A DNA stretch of 64,000 nt from Loktanella sp. 5RATIMAR09 (GCF_001419985.1 NZ_LJAL01000009.1:62001-126000); one strand, 5' to 3'. Shown: positions 17,453-28,057, numbered from the stretch's first letter. Translations and numbers: made by a program. Notes: generated from the sequence alone by a model not told the origin.

Positions 17453-17499
17453 TTTATCTGAGCTGGTAAACAGCGTTTGGGCGGGGCCCAAACCGCAAT

Positions 17500-19191
<1,692 letters not shown>

Positions 19192-19476
19192 TTACATGAT
19201 GCCGAGGATGTCGCTTTCTTTCATGATCAGCAGCTCTTCGCCGTCGATCTTGACCTCGGTGCCGGACCATTTGCCAAACAGCACTTTGTCGCCTGCCTTG
19301 ACAGACATCGCAATCAGCTCGCCGCTGTCCTTGCGTGCACCTTCACCAACGCTGACGATTTCGCCTTCTGCTGGCTTTTCTTTTGCGTTCTCAGGAATGA
19401 TGAGACCGCCTGCTGTCTTTTCGTCGCCTTCGATGCGACGGACCAGTACACGGTCGTGAAGTGGTTTAAATGCCAT
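19192..19476 (-). CDS. groES: Co-chaperonin GroES
   Basis: The 94-residue lid of the GroEL chamber. It begins [14 protein letters not shown] and contains the mobile loop ([19 protein letters not shown], about 16-34) that docks on GroEL, and the conserved SVGEGAR roof region. It is preceded by GGAGAAGTTCAGAG and, further up, by a sigma70-type promoter overlapping a CIRCE operator. groEL follows after 48 bases. Standard length and sequence. Confidence 0.97.
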   Translation of the reverse strand: MAFKPLHDRVLVRRIEGDEKTAGGLIIPENAKEKPAEGEIVSVGEGARKDSGELIAMSVKAGDKVLFGKWSGTEVKIDGEELLIMKESDILGIM

Positions 19477-19509
19477 CTCTGAACTTCTCCAGTTCGTGTT
19501 TCTCCCACG

Positions 19510-19536
19510 TTAGCACTCAACAGGGTCGAGTGATAA
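19510..19536. promoter_or_regulatory. CIRCE operator (HrcA site) of groESL
   Basis: TTAGCACTC, nine bases, GAGTGATAA. This is the CIRCE inverted repeat with a single mismatch (A for C) in the right arm. It lies just downstream of the predicted start point, where HrcA would block transcription at normal temperature. Confidence 0.9.
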
Positions 19537-19543
19537 CGATGCG

Positions 19544-19572
19544 TAGGTAAGGATCACGCCAGTGTGAGTCAA
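19544..19572 (-). promoter_or_regulatory. Sigma70-type promoter of groESL
   Basis: On the minus strand TTGACT (19567-19572), 17 bases, TACCTA (19544-19549). The start point would fall at the edge of CIRCE. Confidence 0.6.
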
Positions 19573-19649
19573 CAGCACGCTGCATCGTTTTTTTCAGTTT
19601 TTTGAAATCAGGCGCGTGGGCCGTGTTGCGGCTTTGGTATCGCGGGTTT

Positions 19650-19695
19650 GCGCCGTGCGGGCACGGCGCGACAAGCGAGGGGTTTTACCCCTCGC
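19650..19695. repeat. Double perfect hairpin downstream of ccoS
   Basis: Hairpin 1: nine-base arms 19650-19658 and 19661-19669 with a GG loop. Hairpin 2: eight-base arms 19675-19682 and 19688-19695 with loop TTTTA. Both lie between ccoS and groES, in the 3' part of the ccoGHIS transcript. They may end or protect that mRNA, although neither has a minus-strand T run. The region 19537-19743 has no gene. Confidence 0.6.
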
Positions 19696-19743
19696 GCTCC
19701 CCAGGATATTTATGGGCCGATAATGAGAGAAGTGCCGGTTTAC

Positions 19744-19902
19744 TCAGGGCTTGTGCGGGGCGTCGTCGTCTTCGGAAAGGATACGCCAGGCATCACCTTC
19801 AAGGTCTTCGTACTGGTCATGTCGCAGGCTCCATAAGAATGCAGCAAGGCCCACACCGCCCAAAAACAGCGAAACAGGGATCAGGACCACAAGGATGTTC
19901 AT
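19744..19902 (-). CDS. ccoS: cbb3 oxidase assembly protein CcoS
   Basis: Read directly from the DNA because it is short: 52 residues beginning MNILVVLIPVSLFLGGVG. One N-terminal membrane helix (about 3-24) is followed by the family's W-S-L-R and Q-Y-E-D-L-E-G-D segments and an acidic tail. CcoS is needed for haem and copper insertion into CcoN. Its ATG overlaps the ccoI stop (ATGA), so it is coupled to ccoI as the last gene of ccoGHIS. The ribosome site AAGGAAAG lies inside ccoI. Confidence 0.93.
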   Translation of the reverse strand: MNILVVLIPVSLFLGGVGLAAFLWSLRHDQYEDLEGDAWRILSEDDDAPHKP

Positions 19903-22046
19903 AGCTTTCCTTTCAGGCGCAACGCGTTCAACAGGACAGTGATCGAGGACGTCGACATGGCAATCGAGGCGATCAGCGGTGTCGCAAAGCCTGCCAGCGC
20001 GATTGGCACAGCGATGACATTGTAGAGTGTGGATATGGCAAAGTTTTCCTGGATCCGTGCGCGGGCCGCGCGCGCGACCAAGGGAAGTTCGATCAATGGG
20101 GTCAGGCTGTCATTGAGGAGAACGATGTCCGAAGCCGCGCGCGAGGCATCTGCTGCGGTAGCGGGCGAAACCGAGGCATAGGCCGCCGCAAGTGCGCCTG
20201 TATCGTTCAGGCCGTCACCCACCATGAGAACCTTGGCGCCCTTGCTGGACAGATCGTTGATATAGGAGATCTTGCCTGCGGGCGTTGTTTCGGCGTGCCA
20301 TGAGGTGATATCCAATGCGCGTGCAATCATCGCGGTTTCATCGGCATCATCGCCCGACACCAGATGGATGGTCAGGCCTGCTTCCTGCCAGCCTTGCACC
20401 AGTGCTTTCGCCCCGTCGCGCAGGTCTGAGCGCAGGGTGATCTTCTGTGGTTTCCGGTCGCCGATTTTGATGAAGGTACCTTTGCCTGCACCAAGCCAGG
20501 AGCCCGAGCCGAGTTGGACAATCTGGCCTTTGTAGTGCGCGCTAAGCCCTTTGCCTGCGTGTTCCTCTTGGTCACTTAGCCGGGCTGGCGTCACGCCTTG
20601 CAGGGACGCAGCAATCGCTTGCGAGACAGGGTGGGTCGCGTTCTGGGTCAGGGCCAGTGCGATCGATTGCGTTTCGGCATCCAGCGCGTCGCGTGCGGCC
20701 GCTGGCATGGTCAAGGTGCCGGTCTTGTCGAAAACCACCGTGTCAACCTCGGCCAGTCGTTCAAGTGCTGTGCCATCCTTGACCAAGAGCCCCGCACGAA
20801 ACAAACGTCCGGCAGCGGTCGTGGAGACCGCTGGGACTGCGAGCCCCATGGCGCAGGGGCAGGTGATAATCAGCACCGCTACCGCAATATTCAACGACAA
20901 CCGGAAATCGCCGGAATAAAGCATCCACCCGGCAAAGGCGACGAACGCCAGCAAATGCACGACCGGCGCATAAAGTGCCGCGGCCTTGTCCGCGATGGCG
21001 GTGTAGCGATTGCGGGTGGCTTCGGCCTCGTCCACCATCGTGACCATCTTGCGCAGTGTCGTGTCCGCGCCGACGGTTGTGGCGCGGATCATCAGCGGGC
21101 CGGTCATATTTACCTCACCGGCGGTGACGGTCGTGCCTGCGTTTGCGGTGCTGAGACGGCTTTCACCGGTTAGCAAGGAACGGTCGATCTGGCTGGTTCC
21201 TTCGGTGATCGTGCCATCGACAGGAATACGGCCGCCGGGCAATACCTGCACCAGATCACCGATCGCGAGGTCGGCGAAGTTGACCATCTGGCGCACGCCA
21301 TCGCGCACACGCATGACGCGGGGGACTTCGAGGGCGGAAAGCTGTGCGGCTGCTGAGGCTGCGGCCTTGCGGCTGCGATGGTCGAGATAGCGGCCGATCA
21401 GCAGAAAGAACGTCAGCGTTACGGCTGCATCAAAGTAGGAATGACGCCCGCCATAGAGCGTCTCGTAAAGCGAGATGCCGGACGCAAGCAGAATTGCGAG
21501 CGAAATCGGCACATCCATATTCAGACGGTAAGCCTTCAAGGACCGCCAGCCGCTTTCAAAGAATGGCTGCGCGGAATAAAGCAGGGTCGGTATCGCAATG
21601 ATCGCGGTAATCCAGTGGAACATATGCATCGTGGCGCCGATCGCACCCGACCAAACAGCCACCGACAGCAGCATGATGTTCATATTGGCAAACCCCGAAA
21701 CCGCAAGGCGGGTCATCAGACCGCGGCCGTAGGTGTCGGTTTCGGCACCAAGCAGGCTTGTATCGAGAACACGGGCTTCGAACCCGGCCAGTTCCAGCGT
21801 ATCAATCAGGTCTTCCGGTGAGATCGGCCGATCCGTACCGACCGTCACCCGCCGCATGCTGAGGTTGACGCGGGCATTCGCGACACCTTCCATATCACGC
21901 AAAACCCGTTCAACGCCATTGATGCAGGCGACACAATGGATGCCTGGCAGGGATAGTACGATCTGCGCTGTACCGTTGGAGGCGGCTTTTTCAAGCTGCC
22001 CCTCGGGAAGGCCAATGCAGGCCGGACAGAAGGTAGCGTCGCTCAT
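19899..22046 (-). CDS. ccoI: Copper-transporting P1B-type ATPase CcoI (FixI)
   Basis: CcoI moves copper across the inner membrane for the CuB site of the cbb3 oxidase. The 715-residue protein has an N-terminal metal site CPACIG (about 7-12), a heavy-metal-associated domain with CVACING (near 40), and the membrane Cys-Pro-Cys of the ion path (ITCPCAMGL, near 396). The phosphorylation motif DKTGT is near 438, an HP motif (ATHPVSQ) follows, and the hinge is GDGLNDTGAL. The start at 22046 overlaps the ccoH stop by ATGA; a longer frame adds 40 residues from inside ccoH. Third gene of ccoGHIS. Confidence 0.95.
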   Translation of the reverse strand: MSDATFCPACIGLPEGQLEKAASNGTAQIVLSLPGIHCVACINGVERVLRDMEGVANARVNLSMRRVTVGTDRPISPEDLIDTLELAGFEARVLDTSLLGAETDTYGRGLMTRLAVSGFANMNIMLLSVAVWSGAIGATMHMFHWITAIIAIPTLLYSAQPFFESGWRSLKAYRLNMDVPISLAILLASGISLYETLYGGRHSYFDAAVTLTFFLLIGRYLDHRSRKAAASAAAQLSALEVPRVMRVRDGVRQMVNFADLAIGDLVQVLPGGRIPVDGTITEGTSQIDRSLLTGESRLSTANAGTTVTAGEVNMTGPLMIRATTVGADTTLRKMVTMVDEAEATRNRYTAIADKAAALYAPVVHLLAFVAFAGWMLYSGDFRLSLNIAVAVLIITCPCAMGLAVPAVSTTAAGRLFRAGLLVKDGTALERLAEVDTVVFDKTGTLTMPAAARDALDAETQSIALALTQNATHPVSQAIAASLQGVTPARLSDQEEHAGKGLSAHYKGQIVQLGSGSWLGAGKGTFIKIGDRKPQKITLRSDLRDGAKALVQGWQEAGLTIHLVSGDDADETAMIARALDITSWHAETTPAGKISYINDLSSKGAKVLMVGDGLNDTGALAAAYASVSPATAADASRAASDIVLLNDSLTPLIELPLVARAARARIQENFAISTLYNVIAVPIALAGFATPLIASIAMSTSSITVLLNALRLKGKL

Positions 22047-22495
22047 TTTGCAGTGATCGGGAAACGACGGCGGAATTTTGTCCCGTCCGGTGCGATCAGT
22101 TCCAGACGCAGGTTCCAATAGCCTTCTGTCATGGTGACAGGCGCGGTGTATTGCGTCCCCGTCCATGTGAATTCCGGCACAGTATCCATATTCACGTTTG
22201 TTGCTTGCCCGAGAATGGCACGCGTGATCTCTGCCCGGAGGGGCGCGCCGCGATGATCAAGGATATCCACAGTCAATACACCGCCTGATATATCGGCGCT
22301 GACATCCCAATTGAGCGCGTTTTGCGCCGCGCGATCCGCCTGAAATGACTGGCTGACGGCATAGGAGTTCCGCGCCTCAAGCCCCGGAAACGTGGCAATC
22401 GCGTTCCATGCCAGTGTCAGGTTCACGGCGATGATAATTCCAAAACCGCCGACCATAAGGGCCAGCATGTGCCATCCGGTAAATTCACGGGTCAT
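22043..22495 (-). CDS. ccoH: cbb3 oxidase assembly protein CcoH (FixH)
   Basis: A 150-residue membrane protein with one N-terminal helix (about 8-32; HMLALMVGGFGIIIAVN) followed by a periplasmic domain containing the family's A-R-N-S-Y-A-V-S-Q-x-F segment near 41. CcoH binds CcoN early in assembly and stays with the complex. It overlaps ccoG and ccoI by four bases at each end, so every junction of the operon is coupled. Confidence 0.92.
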   Translation of the reverse strand: MTREFTGWHMLALMVGGFGIIIAVNLTLAWNAIATFPGLEARNSYAVSQSFQADRAAQNALNWDVSADISGGVLTVDILDHRGAPLRAEITRAILGQATNVNMDTVPEFTWTGTQYTAPVTMTEGYWNLRLELIAPDGTKFRRRFPITAK

Positions 22496-23907
22496 TGTGG
22501 GACTCTCCCATTGAAAATTGCATCTTTGTAGGCGCGTTCGCCCGAGGCCTCATCCTCGACCCAGAAGCGCAGATCGACGCGGTCGATGCTGGAGGCCGGA
22601 TCAATCGGGCGGGCCGAAACGTAGACGCGTTGCAGAAAGGTTTCATTGGCGGGCACGACAATGGTTCTTTGCGAGGTGCCTTCCAGTTCGATGCGCAGAA
22701 TTTCATCTGACGTCAGCGAGAGGCGGAACGTCCGGTCCTCGCCGTGTTTGTTCAGCAGACGGATGTCGTAGATGTTGCGCACCGTACCATCAGAGAGCGT
22801 CACGAAGGTCGGGTTACGTACCGGGGCCACTGTCATTTCGATATCGGCACGGATGAAAAGCGCAAAGACCAGACCGACCCCGATCGCAGCCCACATGGTC
22901 GTGTAAAGGATCGTGCGGAACCGGAACACATGCTGCCAAAGCTTCTTGGCGGGTTTGCCTTTGGCTTCTTCTTCTTGGTCAGAGAGCGCAAGATAGTCAA
23001 TCAGACCGCGCGGTTTGCCGATCCGGTCCATCACGTCATCGCAGGCGTCGATACACAGCGCGCAGGTGATACACTCCATCTGCTGCCCGTCGCGAATGTC
23101 GATACCCGCAGGGCAGACGTTGACGCAGGCCATACAGTCGATGCAGTCACCCGCGCCTTCAATGCGTCTCTTGCCACGCGGTTCGCCGCGCCATTCACGG
23201 TAGGCCACGGTCAGTGTTTCAGGGTCCATCATGGTGGCTTGGATGCGTGGCCAAGGGCACATATAGTTGCACACCTGTTCACGCATGAACCCGCCGAAAA
23301 CAAAGGTTGTCGCTGTCAGTACGCCAATCGTCGCCCAAGCGATGGGAGGAGCGCTGAACGTAGCGAGACTGACAGCCAGCGTTGGGGCGTCAGCAAAGTA
23401 AAAGACCCAAGCGCCGCCCGTTGCCAAAGAAATCAAGAGCCAAACCGTCCACTTGGTGATGCGCAAACGGGCTTTGCGCAGGCTCCAGTCGGCGTTCCAC
23501 AGGCGCACCCGCGCGTTGCGGTCGCCCTCAATCCAGCGTTCGACAAGAATGAAAAGATCGGTCCAGACAGTTTGCGGGCAGGTATAGCCGCACCAGACAC
23601 GGCCAAGTGCGGAGGTAAAAAGGAAAAGGCCAAGGCCTGCCATGATCAAAAGGCCCGCCACGAAATAGAATTCATGAGGCCAGATTTCGATCCAGAAGAA
23701 ATAGAAGCGGCGGTGGGCCATGTCGATCAGAACGGCCTGGTCCGGCAGGTTCGGGCCACGGTCCCAGCGGATCCATGGCGTCAGATAGTAGATGCCCAAG
23801 GTCACGGCCATGACCCACCATTTGAGGTTCCGGTAAAAGCCTTTGACGCGGCGCGGAAAAATAGGCTCGCGCGCGGCGTAAAGCGGTTGGTTCTCGGATG
23901 AGGACAT
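22492..23907 (-). CDS. ccoG: cbb3 oxidase accessory ferredoxin protein CcoG (RdxA/FixG)
   Basis: A 471-residue membrane protein with about five to six membrane helices in the first 230 residues, including the W-C-G-Y-x-C-P region near 108. A double [4Fe-4S] ferredoxin-type cluster region follows at about 252-290 (CIDCMACVNVCPAG, then CITCALCIDAC), and then a C-terminal Ig-like periplasmic domain. It is thought to act as a Cu(II) reductase for cbb3 assembly. First gene of ccoGHIS, with a perfect FNR box 65 bases upstream. The ATG follows AGGTCACCG. Confidence 0.95.
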   Translation of the reverse strand: MSSSENQPLYAAREPIFPRRVKGFYRNLKWWVMAVTLGIYYLTPWIRWDRGPNLPDQAVLIDMAHRRFYFFWIEIWPHEFYFVAGLLIMAGLGLFLFTSALGRVWCGYTCPQTVWTDLFILVERWIEGDRNARVRLWNADWSLRKARLRITKWTVWLLISLATGGAWVFYFADAPTLAVSLATFSAPPIAWATIGVLTATTFVFGGFMREQVCNYMCPWPRIQATMMDPETLTVAYREWRGEPRGKRRIEGAGDCIDCMACVNVCPAGIDIRDGQQMECITCALCIDACDDVMDRIGKPRGLIDYLALSDQEEEAKGKPAKKLWQHVFRFRTILYTTMWAAIGVGLVFALFIRADIEMTVAPVRNPTFVTLSDGTVRNIYDIRLLNKHGEDRTFRLSLTSDEILRIELEGTSQRTIVVPANETFLQRVYVSARPIDPASSIDRVDLRFWVEDEASGERAYKDAIFNGRVPQ

Positions 23908-23944
23908 CGGTGACCTGCAAGTTTAATTTCTGTTCGCAGGTTCG

Positions 23945-23985
23945 GTTCTAAGGCGTGGGTGGTGAAACTCTTTGATGTGGATCAA
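23945..23985 (-). promoter_or_regulatory. FnrL-dependent promoter of ccoGHIS
   Basis: A perfect FNR box TTGAT-GTGG-ATCAA at 23972-23985. On the minus strand TAGAAC (23945-23950) forms a -10 at the spacing that places the box centre near -41.5. Confidence 0.8.
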
Positions 23986-24065
23986 GGTTCCGCAGGTCAT
24001 GCCTGCGGTGGTCTGTCGCATGCGTTCGTGCAATGAGGGTTGCGCAAGAATGCGTCCGCAGCCAT

Positions 24066-25214
24066 TTAAGCAGAGGCGTTCGGCCCTGCGGATCCGTCAA
24101 AAAGCGGCTTTTGGTTGGCTTGATGCCGCAAGGCCAGTTTGCGCATCAGTTTTCCCTGTTCCGGAATATAGCGCGCGGCATGCGTCGCGAAATCTGGATT
24201 GCAGCACTCCGGGAAAAGGTCTTTGATTTCCTGACGGGCCTCGGGCGAAACAGCCTTGAGCGCCTCGGGACCGGTAAAAAGGCTTTCTGTTGCTGCGCCA
24301 TTTGACCAGATGATTTCATGCGCATCAAACAAGAGGTGGAAATACGTCACGCCATTTGTCGTAGCGTCGACAATGTCGATGCCATCCAGCGCGACGAGTT
24401 TGTTGGCGGGGATCAGGACATCTTTGCAATCAAACATCCGCAACGCGATGACGGAAGACACAAGAATGCGATGCTGGGGTGAAACAATCAGGTCTTGTTG
24501 GGGATATCCCGCACCCAATGCGTCCGCGCGGATCAGGATCGGTTTTAACCGCTCCTTCGCCGCAAGCTGTGCGGGGCTGACACGGCATGAACCTATCCAG
24601 CGGATAGGTTGATAGCCACGATCATACGTCAGAACAAGATTGCCGACCTTCAGGTTCTCGACAGCGACTTGCCCGTCTGCGGTTTCAATCAATGTCCCTG
24701 CCGCAAAGCAGGGCACGTCGACAAATTCGCCGCTGGCGTTTGTGGGACCTGTTATTACTTGGTTGACGACAATCGTGTTCGTACCGGAATCGTTCCAGAC
24801 GGCATCAATCGCTGCTGAGTTGACGGTTAATCCGTTAAAAAGTTCGAGCGGTTCAAGCGCTCCGCCGGTGGATCGCGCACCAAAAAGTTCGACGGTGCCA
24901 TCGGGGTTGATCACCAAACGGACCAATGGATCGCCGCCAACCGTGCCCAACTGCCAGATTTCAGGGATCCGGTCACTGCCGACAACTGAGCCGTAAGTGC
25001 GACCGTCTGTGAAGCGGATTGTTTGCCCTGCGGTACCGTTTCGTTGAAATTCGACCTCGTTTAGCGCGCCGGCAGGGCCGCCGACAAAGAGACTAACTCC
25101 GTTGATCTGAACGTTGAAACTGTTGTCGAGCGTCGCAAAGTCGATGATCAGGCCGCCGTTGGGCGTTTCGTCAACGAAGGTTGCCGTCTCACTGACTATG
25201 TTGAAATCTGGCAC
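24066..25214 (-). CDS. Hint (hedgehog/intein) domain protein
   Basis: A 382-residue protein. Residues 1-165 are a beta-rich region of unknown type without a signal peptide. At about residue 168 a Hint domain begins (VPCFAAGTLIETADG, with the Cys-Phe-x-x-G-T start), including the V-x-x-L-x-x-G-D-like VENLKVGNLVLT and the conserved block-B-like SPQHRILVSS. Hint domains can cut or splice proteins, but in Rhodobacteraceae they are often fused to secreted proteins with unknown use. The start is a GTG with only a distant AGGA, so it is less certain. No link to its neighbours is evident. Confidence 0.8.
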   Translation of the reverse strand: MPDFNIVSETATFVDETPNGGLIIDFATLDNSFNVQINGVSLFVGGPAGALNEVEFQRNGTAGQTIRFTDGRTYGSVVGSDRIPEIWQLGTVGGDPLVRLVINPDGTVELFGARSTGGALEPLELFNGLTVNSAAIDAVWNDSGTNTIVVNQVITGPTNASGEFVDVPCFAAGTLIETADGQVAVENLKVGNLVLTYDRGYQPIRWIGSCRVSPAQLAAKERLKPILIRADALGAGYPQQDLIVSPQHRILVSSVIALRMFDCKDVLIPANKLVALDGIDIVDATTNGVTYFHLLFDAHEIIWSNGAATESLFTGPEALKAVSPEARQEIKDLFPECCNPDFATHAARYIPEQGKLMRKLALRHQANQKPLFDGSAGPNASA

Positions 25215-25605
25215 TGTTCGTTACTGATCCTGATGACACACCATGAAGCTAAACCATAACTGACCAATCGTGAAAAGACATTTATACAGGGGTCTGGATA
25301 AACCGAGAAGACTGTTGATCGTTGGGTCGTGCTGTCCGGTTCAGTTCTCAAAAGATGCGGGAAATCGTCTTTGATGATATGGCTTTCCTCTTCTGCGTTC
25401 GAAACGCGGCGTGGATTAGGTGGTCAGGGCCAAATGAAACCGCTCCGATCCTACCGCCGCACAGGCAAGCTTAGCGTCGTCTTGAATGATGGCCTGATCA
25501 TGCCGTCAGAGTTCTCTGTGCTCAGTGGGATAGGAACGGCCTTGAATACAAGAGGCGACCCACACCGCGTGGGTCGCTTTTCTTTATGTTGCATGCTCGG
25601 CTTTT
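25215..25605. other. Intergenic region without recognised gene
   Basis: A 391-base gap between the Hint-protein gene and the autotransporter gene. Six-frame reading gives no protein I can recognise; the one long frame across it only continues into the antisense of the autotransporter. The one clear structure is the hairpin at 25555-25577. Confidence 0.6.
25555..25587 (+). terminator. Hairpin with plus-strand T-rich tail
   Basis: Perfect nine-base arms (25555-25563 and 25569-25577) are followed on the plus strand by TTTTCTTTAT, a textbook terminator. No plus-strand gene is recognised upstream. On the minus strand it lies 29 bases after the autotransporter stop and could also end that gene. 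Confidence 0.7.
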
Positions 25606-27999
25606 CTAGAACTGGATGTTCATGCCGAACTGAAAGCCGTGTCTTTCATATGTGTCGCCAAATGCGCCGCCATAGCCCGCTTCGATCCGGATATCGCGTG
25701 CGGTACTGGATGCAATCAGGCTTTCAAAGCCGAGGTTCACTTCGACAAAGTCGTCGTCACGTCCGTCGATCGGGAAGGACGCGGCAGGCAATCCGTCAAA
25801 TCCGGATTCGATCACCAGATCATCGCTGGACAGAGTGCTGTAAGCGACACTGCCTGTCAGTTTGTTCTGGCCTGAGGCGCCCGGCATGTCGTACTCGCCT
25901 TTTACACCGATCGAGCCCATGAAAGTGCTGCCCGTCTGCTCTTCGACTGTCAGGTTCAATGCGCCTGCACCGGTTTCTGTGAAGCCATCAACAGTGACAT
26001 TATAGAAGCCGATGGAGGCCATCGGACCAACCGCAAACCCGCCAAGGTCACTGAGATAGCTGGCTTCAACCGCACCAAAGGTCTGCGATCCGTCCGTGCT
26101 TCCGGTGGCGGTTTGGTCCAGCACATTGCGGGTGCTGTCATAGGATGCGTCCTGGTACCCGAAGAGTGCCTTGATGCTTGCGCCATTGTCCATATTCGCC
26201 CGTGCAAACCCGATCAAAGACAGACCCGTCATTTCAACATCACCAAGCCCGTCGGCGTCTTCGGCAGTTGATGTTGTTCCGCCGACCGCAATACCGACCG
26301 AGGCATTCGTGCTCACGCGGTTTTCAACGCCGACAGTGAACGATGCCGCATCGACATCATAGCCGTTTGATGCGGATGTCGCATCATACGTCGCGGCTGA
26401 TCCACCGAGTGACGCAAGGCCATAGAGGTTTCCACCCAATAGCCAAGACTGTGCGCCGCCGCTTTGCGAAACAGCGGCAGCGTCAGCACCGTCAATCGGG
26501 GCCAGACCGGTGATTGCACCAACATGACCGCGTGCCGATTCAAAGCCCATCGCAGTGTAGGCCGGTGCAATCGTGAAGCCGGTGCTGGTCAAAGCGGCTG
26601 CTCGTTCTGTTTCGCCATCAATTTCGTCGATCGCATCAATGACGGCTTGGAAGGTGTCGCCATCGTTATCGTAGATATCCCAGTACGGCACATTCGCTGC
26701 TGCATCGAGATATCCGGCCAGCTTGAACTGGTATTCGGAGCCGCTGGCGATAAAGCTTTCCACAAACGGTGCAAACTCTGGATTGATCCGTAACGTGAAT
26801 TCACCGTCTGCGATGGTTCCAATCCGAAGGGTGAAGTTCAGGTTGGCGTTGCGCAGGTCTTCGATGGGATCAACGCCGAATAATCCATTGGCGTCTGCTG
26901 CGGCGACGATTGCGTCAGGGACGGCGCCGCCTGCCACGTAATTCAGGTCTTCGACCGAAACACCAAGGGTCGCAGCCAATTCCTCCAGTCGCTCGGGAAG
27001 CAAAACAGGTGGTTCTGCGCTGCCTGGTAGGTCATCCGGGATTTCTGTCAGCGCAAGTGTTCCATAGGTCCAGCCGTCGCCTCCGATGTCGTTCCAAGCG
27101 ATAAGAGCGGATTCGTCATCGGGATCTGCGTTGTCATCCCAAAACAGGCCGTCAGGCACCATGGAGTTATCAAGGAAAGCGGTACCGAAGTTGGCCACGT
27201 AATCCGGGTTGGTGAATGCCCCGAAAGTCATCACATCACTTTCAGGCGTCAGCGTGGGTTGTGCTTTTGCATCCGAAAAGAACCCGATGTCGCCTTCGTT
27301 GCCACCTTCACCGAAAAGCCCGTCCGGCAGGCCCGCACCCCCTGCAAGTTTCGGATCAAGCCCGTCTCTCAAAAACAACACAGCATTTGCCGCATCCAGA
27401 TCGCTCATGGCATTGCCGTTCGCATCCAGCAACTCGAGCGAGAAACTGGTGATCCGCGCTCCTGTGAAGTTCGAGGTTTTGCCGAAGGTAAAGTAGTCAA
27501 CCGATGATGTATCGACAACGCTGCCAACAGTTCCGTTATCGGGATCTGTAATCAGGTATGGTTCGTTCGACGTCTGGAATGTCATATCAAACGGATCGGG
27601 GCCGGTCAGCCATGTCTTGATCCGTTTGCCGGATCCTGGCGCGGAATCGCAGTAAATTCCCGGATTGCTTGCCATCAGACAGTTCGTCGCGTCACTGCGC
27701 GAATCCACACTCAGCCCCTCATCGGGATCGTCAGCCAACAGGGTGTAGTCCGTGACGATATCCTCAAAGGGAGGGACGAAGAACAGTCCTTCCTGGTCGG
27801 GATCACGTGTTGACGTGAATGTCACCGCCTTGACCCCCGGCTCAACAACGCCCTCTTCCGGATCGACAAAAATCAGGCCATCACCCGACGTGCCGATTAA
27901 CGGATTGTCCGATAGCGTATCGGCCCATGTTGTAGTGCACGCGAGCGTGAGTGCGGCCACTGATCCGGCGGTGGCAAACCTGTTTTTGTGTCGTGTCAT
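25606..27999 (-). CDS. Autotransporter-domain outer-membrane protein
   Basis: A 797-residue protein with a signal peptide (about 1-26, ending TTWA). A long acidic passenger rich in Asp/Gly follows (about 27-520; PDYFTFG-like beta segments, resembling choice-of-anchor F proteins), and a C-terminal beta-barrel of about 270 residues ends in Phe (HGFQFGMNIQF), as outer-membrane barrels do. The passenger is thus expected at the cell surface (type V secretion). The ATG at 27999 follows AGGGGACGATGAA. An FNR-like box and a TAGCTA -10 lie upstream. The passenger's function is unknown; no protease or adhesin motif was recognised. Confidence 0.82.
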   Translation of the reverse strand: MTRHKNRFATAGSVAALTLACTTTWADTLSDNPLIGTSGDGLIFVDPEEGVVEPGVKAVTFTSTRDPDQEGLFFVPPFEDIVTDYTLLADDPDEGLSVDSRSDATNCLMASNPGIYCDSAPGSGKRIKTWLTGPDPFDMTFQTSNEPYLITDPDNGTVGSVVDTSSVDYFTFGKTSNFTGARITSFSLELLDANGNAMSDLDAANAVLFLRDGLDPKLAGGAGLPDGLFGEGGNEGDIGFFSDAKAQPTLTPESDVMTFGAFTNPDYVANFGTAFLDNSMVPDGLFWDDNADPDDESALIAWNDIGGDGWTYGTLALTEIPDDLPGSAEPPVLLPERLEELAATLGVSVEDLNYVAGGAVPDAIVAAADANGLFGVDPIEDLRNANLNFTLRIGTIADGEFTLRINPEFAPFVESFIASGSEYQFKLAGYLDAAANVPYWDIYDNDGDTFQAVIDAIDEIDGETERAAALTSTGFTIAPAYTAMGFESARGHVGAITGLAPIDGADAAAVSQSGGAQSWLLGGNLYGLASLGGSAATYDATSASNGYDVDAASFTVGVENRVSTNASVGIAVGGTTSTAEDADGLGDVEMTGLSLIGFARANMDNGASIKALFGYQDASYDSTRNVLDQTATGSTDGSQTFGAVEASYLSDLGGFAVGPMASIGFYNVTVDGFTETGAGALNLTVEEQTGSTFMGSIGVKGEYDMPGASGQNKLTGSVAYSTLSSDDLVIESGFDGLPAASFPIDGRDDDFVEVNLGFESLIASSTARDIRIEAGYGGAFGDTYERHGFQFGMNIQF

Positions 28000-28035
28000 T
28001 TCATCGTCCCCTACTGTTGAAGCAATTCCTACGCA

Positions 28036-28051
28036 TTCCAAAAATGGAATT
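28036..28051. repeat. Small inverted repeat in the autotransporter leader
   Basis: ATTCCA-AAAA-TGGAAT at 28036-28051, close to the predicted transcription start of the autotransporter gene. It could be an operator or a weak leader stem. Confidence 0.35.
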
Positions 28052-28057
28052 CTTCAA

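Noticed and set aside
25329..25922. 197-residue plus-strand frame after the Hint gene
   Set aside because: Most of it lies antisense to the autotransporter barrel, its composition is Arg/Ser-rich, and the hairpin at 25555 would end its transcript early.
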